A stretch of 64,000 bases of DNA from Tigriopus japonicus (Eukaryota; Arthropoda; Copepoda; Harpacticoida; Harpacticidae), in the NCBI GenBank assembly GCA_010645155.1, contig JAAGOF010000046.1, positions 888,921 through 952,920 of the forward strand, written 5' to 3'. Of this stretch, positions 35,000 through 47,433 are shown one piece after another. Within the stretch, counting starts at the first letter, position 1. Each line of letters opens with the position of its first letter. A program made the position numbers and the translations under genes. The notes under the pieces are model-generated. The model was not told the origin of the DNA. It worked only from the letters and a program-made list of their open reading frames with translations, and searched no databases.

Positions 35000-35321
35000 C
35001 TGGACTTGGCCATCAATCCCATTGCTAAGTGAGTTTTCTGGGAAGCGGGATCCCTCTCTCTTTTAAGGAGATCACATTTGTTCCTTTTATCTTATCTGTG
35101 AGGCAGAGNNNNNNNNNNNNNNNNNNNNNNNNNNNNNNNNNNNNNNNNNNNNNNNNNNNNNNNNNNNNNNNNNNNNNNNNNNNNNNNNNNNNNNNNNNNN
35201 NNNNNNNNNNNNCTGGACTTGGCCATCAATCCCATTGCTAAGTGAGTTTTCTGGGAAGCGGGATCCCTCTCTCTTTTAAGGCGATCACATTTGTTCCTTT
35301 TATCTTATCTGTGAGGCGGAG
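35000..35321. repeat. Direct duplication of 109 bases flanking the N gap, probable assembly artefact
   Basis: Both copies start ctggacttggccatcaatcc and end gtgaggc(a/g)gag. I see two differences: A versus C in aagg(a/c)gatcac, and A versus G near the end. Two SNP-like differences over 109 bases fit allelic contig ends better than an old genomic duplication, but a true tandem duplication cannot be ruled out from sequence alone. Confidence 0.85.
35109..35212. other. Assembly gap (104 N) inside a duplicated segment
   Basis: A run of N with the same 109-base sequence on both sides (35000-35108 and 35213-35321). The size is close to a default 100-base gap. The flanking duplication suggests that two contig ends overlap, or are two haplotypes, and were not merged. 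Confidence 1.
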
Positions 35322-38300
35322 AAAGAGGGAGAGAAATTATCGATCGTTCTCTCTCTCGTTATTTCTAGTACTCTCTTTCATCCCCAAAAAGGCTTGAAGT
35401 AGGAGCAAGGGAGACAATGTGAAGTTGGATAATGATGTCTCTTGTTTTCTTTAACTTGATATTTTATAGGCCTGCGAATCCGGGAGCGAAATCATAAATG
35501 TCAGTGGCTTTTTGTCGTCTCGAATCGAACCGAATCGTTCGACAGAGTTCCAAGCATTTTAAGAGCTCTTAAAGTCAATGAATATGAGGCCAAACACAAA
35601 AAGTGAACCAACCAACCAGCCACCACCACACAAAGAATTGTTCATTGACTGCCTCCGAGTGAGTGGTTACGAAACACATTTCGTGCGATTCCGTTTCAAG
35701 AATTGACAATAAATCAGTGCTCGAATTGATTGGACGACATAGCTGGGCTGTCTAAGCCCTCATTTGTTTCCACTCGGATGCAATTTGATCCCAAATATTC
35801 AAATGACAACTGGCAATGCCTGCTTCTTCAACCTTTCTAAGTTCTACGCGGTCCCGTCAAACTCGAAAAATATATGGAGAACGTATTTTTCAGATCCCCG
35901 CTCTTACGGAAACACAAAAAAAGGAGAACTAACCCTCGAATGATGCTCTTTTTTCAGTTAGGTTCCTAGCATCACATCTTTACATTGGGTGGTTTCATGA
36001 CAAGTAATCCGCTTTTTGGGTGGGATATACTGATCCTTTGATTCATAATTTTAATGAGCCCTCATCCCCTATTTTAGCAAATGTCGGAGCTCTGTTGGCC
36101 ATGTTATGGTTGAACTTGCTCGCCGAATGATCCGATGTTTAAAAGCTTGGCCAATCCCGATTAATCCCGAGAAGAATGGCATATTGAGGGGAGATAATTA
36201 TGATCCTCTCATTGTGACAAAGACAGGAGTTTTTCCACGCTTATTATCTCCAATTTTATGCCCCAGGTAATGTGTCTATGTACGAACAGTACGAGTGTGT
36301 AGCCATTATCAACTGACAAAAATGACGATGAGAGAAAGAGGAAAAAATCCGCAGTGATCCAAAAGGGCCCTGTGAGCAGTTTCTCATTCACGATAAACAC
36401 ACACAGATAGAGAGAGAGAGTCTGTTGTCAATCTGAAGCTCTCCGTTGTTCAAGAGACAAGCCAATGAAAGCTCAACATGATTTGTTCAATGGATTCATT
36501 CATCTGTGAACCATGATAATACAATATAGAACACGACTCCCTTGCTCGCCTTTCGTCAGCATCACGCACAACATGGAGAACTACTCGATTGCTCAAAGAC
36601 CAAACCCTCAAAACTCTCTCATCAATCTGGTTAAGGCAAAGGCAAATGTTGCAGGTCCATTTTGTAAATGGTGGTCAACATTAAAAAAAAAGTTAAATGT
36701 TTTCTTGTCACCAATCAACTTTTGAGGCTTAAAAGCACTGTATTTCTCATCTAATAGACAAGGAAAAATACCTCATTTCTCAATTTTTTATGTTTGTTGT
36801 ATTTTTGTTTTCATTATTTATGGAATATTTTTGGTTTCATCATAATGTAATGAAATTTACAGTGTCAGCAAATGACTAACCGTTTAACTGCTAACCGACT
36901 AACTGTCAGTGTCGGTTTGTCGGTCAACTTTAACACCCATGAATAGATCAACAGAATATTTCCCGAGTTTTTAAAGCAATACATAATAACTTTAGAAACA
37001 TAACACGGAATATTGAAAACACGTAGATGCAGTTCAGAAATAAAATGTCAATACACATCACACTTCTATCATACATACTGTGGAGTCTTATGAACAAAAC
37101 TGTTACCTTCATATCAACGTATGTTAAGTCACCACCTTCATAACAAATTCATGTTGATTGAAGTTTCTCTGCTTGACCAAGAAAAACTTTCGAAATGTCA
37201 AAATGCACCCGAAACAATGTCTTCAATTTTGAAACTACTTGAGACCTGTCACTCTCCTGCTTTGATGTATGATTCACCATCAAAATACGATATTATAATC
37301 AGTTCTTTGTGGCAAGAGGTAACAATTTTAAATTTTAAATTTTACAAGCTTAACAAAGACAAGTGATTGTCTACGTCCAATCAACTGAAGCTTCATTTGC
37401 CCAACACAAACATTTACGTCAAGTGTGCTCAAAGTAGGTACCAAGCAACGATCTGTTTTGGTCATTAAAAAAAAGAGATTTTTTTGCATTAATTAAAGGT
37501 GCCCATTTAATATCAAAACCGTACGTACCCACCTATCATTACTCGAAAATCATTTTCTTAACATTACAGTTTTAGTATCATTATTTGAGGGAACTCCACT
37601 TTTATAATTAGAAACAGGAAAGTTATGCGAATGCGTCTTGTCAATAACACCGCAATGTTCGGTCACTTTTCCATTGTCAAGGTTTTGATCCTTCAAATTA
37701 TTTGGGTTGAATGCAAAAGTGAATATAACTCTTATTTTGTAGGTAGAAAAGGATTACGTGCGATTTTTTTATGTTTCACCAATAAAACACTAAGACTTGA
37801 AGACATGCCAACACCCTGCAAAAATAGGACCTTGACACTTTTTGATGAAGAAAAATATGCTTTATGCTTGAATGGTCGTTGATCATCCCCAAATATGTTT
37901 AAAAAGGCCTAACTAGGTCTGAAACAAGTTATACAACACAAAATATGTTTTTGAAAAAATATTTTATGTAAATTTTGGTAAAAAAGACCCAGCATGTTTT
38001 ATAAAATTGTACGCAATATGCATATTTTTCCTGGCTTTACTTTTCAAAAAGAAAATGAATTTTTAATTTGCGAAAATTCCTAAAAACATGTATAGTTCAG
38101 ACATTTATAGATTATAGTCTCCAGCAAATGATGCCATAAATGTAATCCCTGAAAAGTGCCCTTTAAGAACGAATGCGGTCCTGGAGCAGATTGATTTTTT
38201 AACAGCCAGTTTAGAACAATCCCTTAAACGAGTTCGCTCTCTCATAGCACCAATGAACCATAGCCAAAGGGCCAACGACTAAATGGTCGGATGATCTGCT

Positions 38301-41300
38301 TGGCAAGATTAATAAATGTACAACGACGGTTCTCTGAAGGGACAACGAGTCAATGAAAGAGCTCTTTCATGTTCGGCTTGATACTCCTCTTTTGGCCCCT
38401 TTGACAGTGACGTGTACCATAAAGTCAGAGAGCTTTAATAAAAGACGAAACCAATTGAAACAAGTCAATACCTTCCACGATTGAGACTCAAACTGCCTAT
38501 CTCACTAGAGCGACCAAAAAGGAATCTTTGATGTGCCCCTTGTATAAATTTCTGATATACATTCCATGTGATTTTCTTCACTTCTTTGTCGACAGTTTCA
38601 TTGACGAGCTCTAGGTTTTTGCGTGTAATTTCCAATTTTCACAGATTCATGAAATATTCAAACTTGGTTTCCTGTTTATTGTGTGCCATTGACACGCTAA
38701 CCGAAAAGAGGATCCCGAGTCCAATGGAAAAAAGCACGCCTCTTTACTAAAAATTTGATTCAAACTCGATTTCATTGAACGTAGTGTCCGACTAATCGTG
38801 GCTTAAGTGGTTTTATATATCGGTTCAAAATGTTAACCTTGGCTCAACACTCACAAAAAAACCTTTGAATCTTGAAAGCTTTCCACTTTTTTCATTTCTG
38901 GAGAAGGAAGTCGGAAATCGAACCACAAATTCAGGCCAAGTTATGCTCATCCCTGACGGATCCTTTGAAGGGTGAATCAGGATGAATACCAAAACGAAAG
39001 TTGACTCCATATACTCTACATTTTGGTCAATCACACCCAGAGGAAGAATGATATATTTACACTCCTTTTTTTTAAGAAAACTGTTATTAAACGGCGAAGG
39101 TTGCCAAATTAAATTAATATTTTACATTTGGTTCCATGGGGGTTGAGCAATTGCACATACGCTAAGATATCTCTTCGACGAGAATTCGCAACTTCCACTT
39201 GACACATGTTTCTCCATCCACGAAATACTTGACTGAAACTTGTTCTCATTACTTGTGAAATTAACGAACTTCCGAAACTATTTCAATGAGCAGTGTGTGT
39301 TATCTTCAAGCTAATGAGGCTCCCCATTCTAGAATAACAGCTCCATTCATTCCACTCTTTCTCTCGGCATCACCAAAGAGAAACGAGCAACCGTTGTTTT
39401 CCATTTTGATAAATAATATCCCAAGACAGCCACATCATATTTACCCTGAAGGTCGGACTAAAAGCGAGTGAGCGAGCACCTTTTTCAGGCTTTCACTTCT
39501 AATAATCGAGGGTGGAAATTGTGGACTCGGCAGGAGTTTGTCTGGCGCCATTCCGACCGCAAACTAAACTGAAGCAGCACTCATTTTTGTTTCAGGCGAG
39601 AATTTATTCCTTCCGAAAAGCTTCCAGAATCCGTGGGGAAATTTGTCGGCTTTGTTTGAGATACCTGATCCCGTAATCTGTCAAGTATGTCGCCAAAGTT
39701 CTCTCATCTTGCATTCACAGACCTTTAAAGCTGGTCAAGATGGACACACGTATCAAGAAAGTATCTATCTAGCCCTAAAGGCCGGATCTATGTGGGTATT
39801 CATGTTCTCCTGGATTTGATTCGATCAAAATGTTTTTGTGACAAGTACCGTGTTTTTGGCTTGTTACACACCACTAACTGGTTTGAATGCAAATATTTGA
39901 AAACCTATTGACATTTCTCAGATCGAAGCACTTGAATGAGGAGGTCTTCTTATTCGTTTGGCTTGGCCTGACCAAAGAATAAGATTTCCATATCAAGTTT
40001 CCAGGTGAAAGACTTTAACACGCACAAAAGAGCTGATTTCGTCTTCACTGAACGATCTTGTGAAGAAAATGAAATAGCTTCAACGTAATATAATTAACCG
40101 TGATGATCATGGCTTCAATTTCCTTCATCCTACGCCTGTAGCTATGGAGACAATAATTCAATGTTTTACAGAGGAGCACTTCAACACTGCTTAAAACCAT
40201 ATCACACCCGAACTTCACAAACAAATGAGATAACTCCTAGAATTATTCATCTTATCGGGAAAGTAAAAAAATTAAAAAAAATACTAAAATCGTCAAAAGA
40301 GTTTGCATTTTTAAGAGTGTAATAGAAGGGCGGCAAATTCTTTAGCCACGGAGAAGGCAAAGAAACACACACACCTTGTATAAATATTGGGTTTGAGAAT
40401 AGGTGTTAGGCAAGGCAAGTTCAAATAAATGAACCACGTCAGTTGAACAGGGGTCGGCAGCAAACACCTCCTTCCTTCCCAGCTCTTTAGTTTAATCTTG
40501 ACGGGCAATTTTCTTTAATGCCCATTTTGAAGCACTGCCAAAAGTCAGTCCCATCTTCGCACTTGATCCCCTGAAACACTAAAGCAAAAATGGCCAATTG
40601 GAACAAGCACTTCTGTTAACTCAAACGTGATGGTAATTGAATATTGCTTGGAAAAACGATTAAACCCTATTCGAATCTCAATCTGGTCAGTGTTTGGTAT
40701 TGGGTGTGCACCCCAGTCAAAAGCAATCTATATGTCCAATCTGGCTCTTTCAGTGGTTTGCCAATAGGAGGATCCTTCTTCTCATCCTGAATGTACATAC
40801 GTAACTTCTCCTCCAAGAAGTGAAGGTGGTTGTGGTGGTGGTGGTTGTTACTACTACACCTGCTGATTATGTGCTAACAAATGGTCGGATTATACACTCT
40901 AGACTTACGTTTCTGAATTAGTGTTCAACACCTACTTTCCAGCCAGCTTCTTGGACAAGCACTGGGACACGTTACGAAGCTTTGGGTGAAGAAATATTGG
41001 ATGTTGAACCACTAGGAGAATCACAGCCTCGCTTGACCCAGTGAAGCTATATATTTCGAGGTGAGAGACTGTCGACACCTTTTGGCTCCAAAGAATTGGT
41101 CTCAATAGCGTCTATGTATCTACCCAAGAACGAGTGAGCGGGCAGGTCAGAGCCAATGAATAAATTTCAATCCTATTGTTTGTTTAACACGTCTTGAACC
41201 CGATGAACTTGGGAGATACGAGCTTCAACACATTGTCGAGTCTCTTTGTGTCAGCTCCGATCCATCCCTACATAGTTACATGCTCTTCAAAGAACATGGA

Positions 41301-41640
41301 CAGGGTGATTATTCTGTATGAACATCAAGAGCTACGAGTTTATTTTGCCGTTTACTCACCCAAAAGACGAAATTAGGCGAGATATTCCCCCCTTCAAGAC
41401 GTTTGTTCTTGGGAAGACAAATTTTGAACATGATCTTATCTGAGCATTGAACATATTTGCCAGGGATCATGCCTATACATCATGTTTGTAATGTAGTGCT
41501 TACGTCAGCAACTGACCCAGCAAAATATATATGGCACAATTCAACGATATAATTGGACACTAGATCCGACATTTACACATTTGTTATCCGTATTTTCATG
41601 GAATTGATCAGTAGCAGCGCGTATAACAATTTGGGGGTCG
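35322..41640. other. Non-coding tract including an AT-rich block at about 36.7-38.2 kb
   Basis: No frame over 85 codons. The AT-rich block has A/T homopolymer runs and resembles in style another AT-rich block at 55.1-55.5 kb, which may be remnants of old mobile DNA. I could not identify terminal repeats or a transposase. Confidence 0.45.
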
Positions 41641-41688
41641 CGCCTATTTCAGTTCCTTTCTCGCGTCTCGCCAATCAACGACGTTGGA

Positions 41689-41708
41689 AGGTGTGAAATC
41701 TCACACCT
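41689..41708. promoter_or_regulatory. Inverted pair of perfect T-box half-sites with 4-base spacer, flanked by CCAAT boxes
   Basis: AGGTGTGA at 41689-41696 and its exact inverse TCACACCT at 41701-41708, with AATC between. AGGTGTGA is the consensus half-site bound by T-box proteins. CCAAT motifs flank it at about 41671, 41716 and 41777. The site lies about 28.6 kb upstream of the omb start. It could be an autoregulatory element, a core-promoter motif of another transcript, or part of a dispersed repeat. Confidence 0.5.
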
Positions 41709-42640
41709 CGCTCCACCAATCAGATTCGAGAACTGGCCTCTCCTCTTCTCACCTTCTGCCGCTCATAGTGCTACTCATATTTTGTCCAATCATCGCCTTG
41801 GATCAAGAGCTGAGTGGAAAAAGTGACAAGGTTTCTGACAATTGAAGTTGAAAGGTTTCACATTCACCTAGTGACTAAAAAGATTTCATGCAAAGCCTGG
41901 TTTTGATCATCATTTTTCATAATTAATGGAGTTGGATGATGGAAGTTCTGGTTTCTATGCCACAGGAAGGAGTGGGCTAATTATCTCCTTTTATGAAGCG
42001 ATTTCAATATTCAATTTAGAGGCCTCCTCTAATCCGACAAGGACTTGGGAGGGTGATGAAAGTAAAAATATGTCCAAACCACCGCCATGAAGAAGCGGAT
42101 GGCGTTTTGGATCCTTTCTCAATTGGCAATTATGCGCCATCTCGGCGGGAGAAAACTCTACCTCCACTTCTTACAAGCCAATTAAGCCTCTCAGAGCTTG
42201 GTCCGAGACCGGAACGAGCAAGCATTCTTGCATTTATCTTGTCGCTATTCGTTTATGACGATCATATTGCATTCGGCCATGGACAAGAGCCGCAGATGAG
42301 GCCTGCTACAAACTCCACACTCCATAGTGAAGGTAGAAGGTAGGCAGTCAAGAGAACCCAAGATGAAGACGAGAAGGATCGGGGCGAATGAAGACCACCC
42401 ACAGATGATCAAGTTGTCGAGAGCGTGAGTATGCAAAGTGATTTTTAGCAGCCCAGCTCCACTTGTCGAAAGATCGTGATTGCCACCAATACCACCACCA
42501 ACAGCACCATCATCATCATCATCACCATTATCATTTTCGTCGTCCAACCGCTTTGAGAATCTTACCTTGTTCAAGTCTCCCCACAAAAGCTAAAAAGACG
42601 CAAATGGAACTGGATTGGACCCTCTAAAGATCTTGACTTC

Positions 42641-42668
42641 TTTTTGGCGGGCGAATTTTGGCGGGAAA
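42641..42668 (+). promoter_or_regulatory. Tandem E2F-like sites
   Basis: TTTTTGGCGGGCG at 42641-42653 and TTTTGGCGGGAAA at 42656-42668. Both match the E2F/DP consensus TTTSSCGC/GGCGGGAAA, the second fully. Paired sites of this kind are typical of proliferation-gene promoters. The hypothetical ORF at 42741 lies just downstream. Confidence 0.4.
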
Positions 42669-42740
42669 TTCAAATTGATCGCGATTTCTCTGTTTGATCC
42701 CCATTCCAACCCCCCAAGCATACACAAACCACAAAATCCC

Positions 42741-43130
42741 ATGCAAATCCACAACAGCCTAATGCACGTCCCGAGGGCATCTCATTACATCCATGATTCA
42801 TTATCATCTGGCTCAGTCAATGTATCAAAGCACAAGAGGGGATTTGATGCTGCCCGCTGCCGATCTTGGGCTTCAAGTGTTAAAAAGTGCAATTCTCCGC
42901 TCACATTTGCTCTCTTTGGGTATTCTAAAAGTGGAAGAAAAAGATGGAGTGAGCAACTGACCCAGATTGCAATTCCCAAGTACTATTTTAACCACACAAC
43001 ATATGTCAATAGGCCATTTGAGCGAGGTGACTTTGTCCATCTGATAAGGGTAATTTCCTTCCCTCTAGTTTTATTGAGTGAATACGAACAAAAAACATTC
43101 CACGGGCACAAACAATTGGCAACTAGATAA
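42741..43130 (+). CDS. Hypothetical ORF of 129 residues downstream of tandem E2F-like sites
   Basis: ATG at 42741 to TAA at 43128-43130; the frame is also open upstream to at least 42615. The peptide includes HKRGFDAARCRSWASSVKKC, KSGRKRWSEQLTQIAIPK and a hydrophobic SFPLVLLSEY. No family is recognised. What lifts it above other ORFs is its length and two E2F-type motifs (42641-42653 and 42656-42668) 75-100 bases upstream. It may equally be chance; no splice structure was resolved. Confidence 0.2.
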   Translation: MQIHNSLMHVPRASHYIHDSLSSGSVNVSKHKRGFDAARCRSWASSVKKCNSPLTFALFGYSKSGRKRWSEQLTQIAIPKYYFNHTTYVNRPFERGDFVHLIRVISFPLVLLSEYEQKTFHGHKQLATR

Positions 43131-46100
43131 TTTGTACACCGGCATTCAGCACCTAGCCTTAATTGTGTCTTTGCCAAAAAACTTGTCAGGGTGGCCATTC
43201 ACGTACATATGGGCTCGAGGTGAAACGCACAAGGAAGAGGTTCCTTATTAAAATGGCAGCCCTGGATGGAGTAATCAGAAGTGCAGATCTTGGAAGTGGG
43301 AACAAACGTAAGTTTAGAGAAGGGGTAAGGTAATCTGATGGCGCTGAAGTTCATCTGAGCGAACTGGCGCTAATTTGTCATCAGCAGCACAGAGACCTTC
43401 AACACATGCATTGACGTGAAGCGAACTCTCGTCAAAAGCCGAGATGGAAATCACCTCCAAGACTTCCAGTGATGCACCACCATTTCATGAGCGATTAATT
43501 CTCAACAGGAATCACTCTGACATGGGTGGAAAATTGCAGAAGCTCATCATCACTTGTATCCGCATATCAAGAAAAAAGGGAGCAGAAGACAAAAACTTGA
43601 CTGCCAAATTGCAGTAAGACCACCCTGAAGGTCGAGAATGAAGAGAAAACTCGGGCAAAGTGCTCCATTTTCAAAGCAGGAGGCGAACCAAACATTCCTC
43701 ACTATTAGACAGGGAGAAAAGATTTATGTGCAATTGACAGGACTTCTCGTAGGGCTCGTCATTTTACGATTGGACTTTGTTTTTGTAATCAGGTGTGGCC
43801 AACATGTCAATTGTGCAATTATCAAATTCCTCAGGCTTTTCTCCTGACTAATCCACGTTTTCTCCTTCTCCGTCTTGGCAACTTTGGAGGGCCCTGAAGT
43901 CAAACAAGGCAGCACGTGATCATCAACAACCACCAAAACCACCTTCCAAGTGGAAGAAAACATTTCTCTCCAACAGTTGATTGCAAATGGCTTCATTAAT
44001 AACATGGTCATTATGGTTGAGAAAACAAACCAAAAACGCTTCTCCTCACGGGCAAAACAACGACATCTTTATTGACACGTTGCCAAACAACAGCTAAGCG
44101 TTTCAGCTTTCGATCAGACCTCCATGTTGTTTCAAACTTTAACTGGCCTCGTGAATGGTCAGTCACCCTTAACGTTTTGATTGGCTTGGCCACGAGGGGC
44201 TTTGTTTAGGTACGAAAATGACAGCCACCTTCATATTAGAATGGCTCTTCAAACAAGCCATTTGGGTAAAGGATATTACCACCCTGATATTGCTTGCCAC
44301 CGACCCCGAAACAACAGATTTGAAGCACGACCACCGAGTCTGCTGCTTCTCATGAATGTCATTAACTCTGAGGTATTTCAATTTTTGAGCCCTCGCTGCC
44401 AAACACCCAGACCTTAAGGATCTGTTGGTGCCTGGAAGGGAAGTGAGGGAAGCCTTAACTCACCAACCGTCATCAGGGATGCTAATCCAGTCTCAAAGTT
44501 ATCAAAGACTCTCTCATCAACATATTTCGAGCTTGAGCTTCGCCACTTGATGTTCAATTTACAGCACGAGGAGGACAATGCCATTTGGAAAAGATCAGAG
44601 GCAGTAACAGTTTCAAACAAAAGAGATATCAAGTAAAATGCAAGATCCAATCGTTGAAGTTTTCGCATCCCTGAAGCTCGTTGAACAAAGTGATCAGATG
44701 TTAAATGGGGGAGTCGAGCGGGAATCTGAGAGCTTGAGAGAGAGAGAGAACGAGAGGGCTCTCATCTAATTGCCGAGGTCATTACTTGTGAGGTTCTTCT
44801 ATCCATCTTACCACTTGAACGTGGTCGAATAGGTATATTCCTCTTCCACGTCGAAAAGTGGAGCGTGTCTCTAAGCAGATGAGTCTTGTTACACCGAGTG
44901 AATCTTTTGCAGAGGGCTGTGAAGCGCCAAGGTTTGTATTTTTGCCATTCCCTAGCTCGTTCCCAGCAGAGCCCGCCAATGAAGATGTTTCTCGGTGTGT
45001 CTATTTACTCTTTGGCGTCAGATTCTTGAGGGGATAATCCATCGCTAAGTTGGCACCAGAATATGATCCGCCGCCCCTAAAAACGATGGCACCACGAGCA
45101 CCTTTCGCGAAGGACACATTGTGGAGTAAATTATTAAATTACTCTCCATCAGGACGACATTGATTATCGTCCCTTTCAAACTCCAATTACTCTGACGCCA
45201 GACGACCTGGGTTAAAACCGAGCTTTGCTGAATATATCTACCCTTGTATTTCCGACACTTTTATGTTATTCGGTGGAGGAAAAAAATGTTGATGACATTT
45301 TAGGTTTGAACTCAACTGCTGCGAAAACTAAGAGATAGGAGCATAGAGAGAGTAAATAGCTTCTTAAAGCGGGGAAATGCTATCAATCGCCCGTATTGAT
45401 TTTGGTCTGATACAGCTTTGTTGACAAGGAGAGATCTCATGTCGCAAGCTTGTGAATCGAAACTCCGGTGTTTGGAATCTGTCTGGAGGTCAAATATCCA
45501 TTATGACTTGATCCTTGGTCCAGGACTCAAGTGATGGCTAGCGATACCCTCACAAGTGGCAGGGGGTGCCAATTACGGAATTTTTGGTCAAACAATGGAC
45601 TCCATCCCCCAAAACAAGGTGGTACTCTCTGGCCATCCATGTCTCTCACCGACCTCCTCCGCGCCTCCATTGTATTGGAACTGTTTTCTAGCTTTTGTGT
45701 TTGTTTGGTTTTTAACGCCTGCCTTTCAACAAGAAAAGCCCCTCCATCTATTTCTTTCGAGTTTGGGGCCATTTTCGAAGCCAACACCTCTCTGAAGTCC
45801 CGAGAAAGGACCCCCGTAGAGCCCACGGCGCCAAAGGACTCGACGAGGACCTAGAAACGATCTGCCTTAAAAGCTTTCTATACATCCATTTCCACAAATT
45901 TTTTCAAGGCCATTAGGACTTAAAGGCCTTAAAAGATATTTAAGCGTTTAAAAAAATATCTCGTCTTTGGGATATATTTTGACGTAATCCTGTTTTCAAC
46001 ATGGATGCGTCTGTGAATTCAGGTCTTGGTTTTGTTCGGAGGTGGTTGAGGTTCTCAGCTGGAATCGTCGGTTGAAGGAGCTTCTGCCCTCCATAATCAC

Positions 46101-46653
46101 ACCCTGTCAGGAGAGCCTTTGGAGAGAGATAAATCTCTGATCAGAGCCAGAAAAAAGCGACAACCCAGCGCTCTCATTTGAAAGCCTAGACTTGAAGAAG
46201 CAAGACAAAGAAATGCATGAAATTGTTGCAAAATCGAATCACCACTTGAGTGCAGTGCACTTTAATAGCACGAACAAGAGGAAGAAGCTTAAGGAGACTG
46301 GAAATTAATGAGAAAACTGAGTGGAGACGACACGCCAAGAGAGATAATGAATATTCAATCGTTGCCTACACTCATTGTGAAATGCTTGAGATTCCGGATC
46401 AGGACTCCACTTTGCTCCCTTGAGCAACCCCACACACGAAGACACAAGCCATTCGGAATTTCCAAGTTCATCATCCATCCTCATTCATTCAAGCCTTCAA
46501 ATAATGATAATTTATTTCAAGAGACTGACAATGACGAGCGAAAAAGTTATAACATATCTTTTCACTATCTCCTTACTGTTACTCTTCGAATTGGCCCTGA
46601 ACCAAAGACATGATCAGCGTGAAAAAAGTGTTCCTGGCTTAAAAAATGATAAA

Positions 46654-46669
46654 TTTCGCCGCGGCGAAA
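46654..46669. promoter_or_regulatory. Perfect 16-base palindrome TTTCGCCGCGGCGAAA
   Basis: The sequence equals its reverse complement over 16 bases and contains two inverted E2F-like halves (TTTCGCCG). It is a GC-rich patch in an otherwise moderate-GC region, 68 bases before the ATG of the hypothetical ORF at 46738. Confidence 0.4.
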
Positions 46670-46737
46670 ATCCAAAGGCGGATGGAACGGATCAAGAGGT
46701 CAAACTTTGGTCGGAGAGATGAAAATCATCCGTCTCA

Positions 46738-47073
46738 ATGGGGTCATTGACAAAGTCCAAGGTGATTAACATTGATCACAATAGCCGACCGCCGACAGAA
46801 CCTCATAATCCGAGGAAATTTTGGCACAAGCATCCTTTTTCTTCACCCTCTCAAAAGCCCGGCCAAGCCTTGACCCTTGAAGGTGGCCGTCATGTGTCTA
46901 ATCTATCAGCTTTGCATCTCTGTCCCGAACCCAGACAAGACAGACGCTCACCGAGAGAAGGAAACACTTCTGATTATGTGTGCTTAACTGTGTTTCCTAA
47001 TCGGGAACCAAATGGCAACTTCGGGATCGTCGGCGGTTTCTTCTGTTTGTTTTCAAGTGGCGACATGGCGTGA
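46738..47073 (+). CDS. Hypothetical ORF of 111 residues, 68 bases after a 16-base palindrome
   Basis: ATG at 46738 (MGSLTKSKVINIDHNSRPPT) to TGA at 47071-47073. The peptide is Pro/Arg/His-rich in its first two thirds and hydrophobic near the end (FGIVGGFFCLF). It follows the perfect palindrome TTTCGCCGCGGCGAAA at 46654-46669. No recognised domain; an ORF of this length is expected a few times by chance in a window of this size. Confidence 0.15.
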   Translation: MGSLTKSKVINIDHNSRPPTEPHNPRKFWHKHPFSSPSQKPGQALTLEGGRHVSNLSALHLCPEPRQDRRSPREGNTSDYVCLTVFPNREPNGNFGIVGGFFCLFSSGDMA

Positions 47074-47155
47074 AGAGTGTCTAGCCAAAATGGCGTTTTC
47101 TCAGCAGCTCAGTAAGGTTCGTTCTGTTCTCTACGTGTGGAGAAAGGTCAAATGA
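47012..47155 (+). CDS. Hypothetical small ORF, possible first exon
   Basis: ATG at 47012 reads MATSGSSAVSSVCFQVATWR, EECLAKMAFSQQLSK and 12 more residues to TGA at 47153-47155 (47 residues). A second in-frame ATG at 47090 has a good context (CCAAAATGGCG). A donor-like CTCA|GTAAGG lies at 47110-47115, so it could be the 5' coding exon of an unseen plus-strand gene. It overlaps the 46738 ORF in another frame, so at most one is real. No homologue recognised. Confidence 0.15.
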   Translation: MATSGSSAVSSVCFQVATWREECLAKMAFSQQLSKVRSVLYVWRKVK

Positions 47156-47433
47156 TATTCATTGAAAAACGAATCATTCAAGCTACTGTAGAAACCATAC
47201 ACGTGGTTAGAGGGTGCGTTACCGCTAAAGTGGATTGTCCGAGTGTACGAATACGAACACAGTACAACAGATCGGCGTACAGAAGACAGAGCTATACGGT
47301 GGTCTTCCTTATCGGTTGAATGGACTGCTGAGTTCACCAACGAAGCCAGTAAAAGGAAATCCATTCTCCCCCTCAAATAATGGTTCGTCACTGAAATTGC
47401 GGTTTGATTGTTTTTTTTAGTGGTTGTGTTCAC

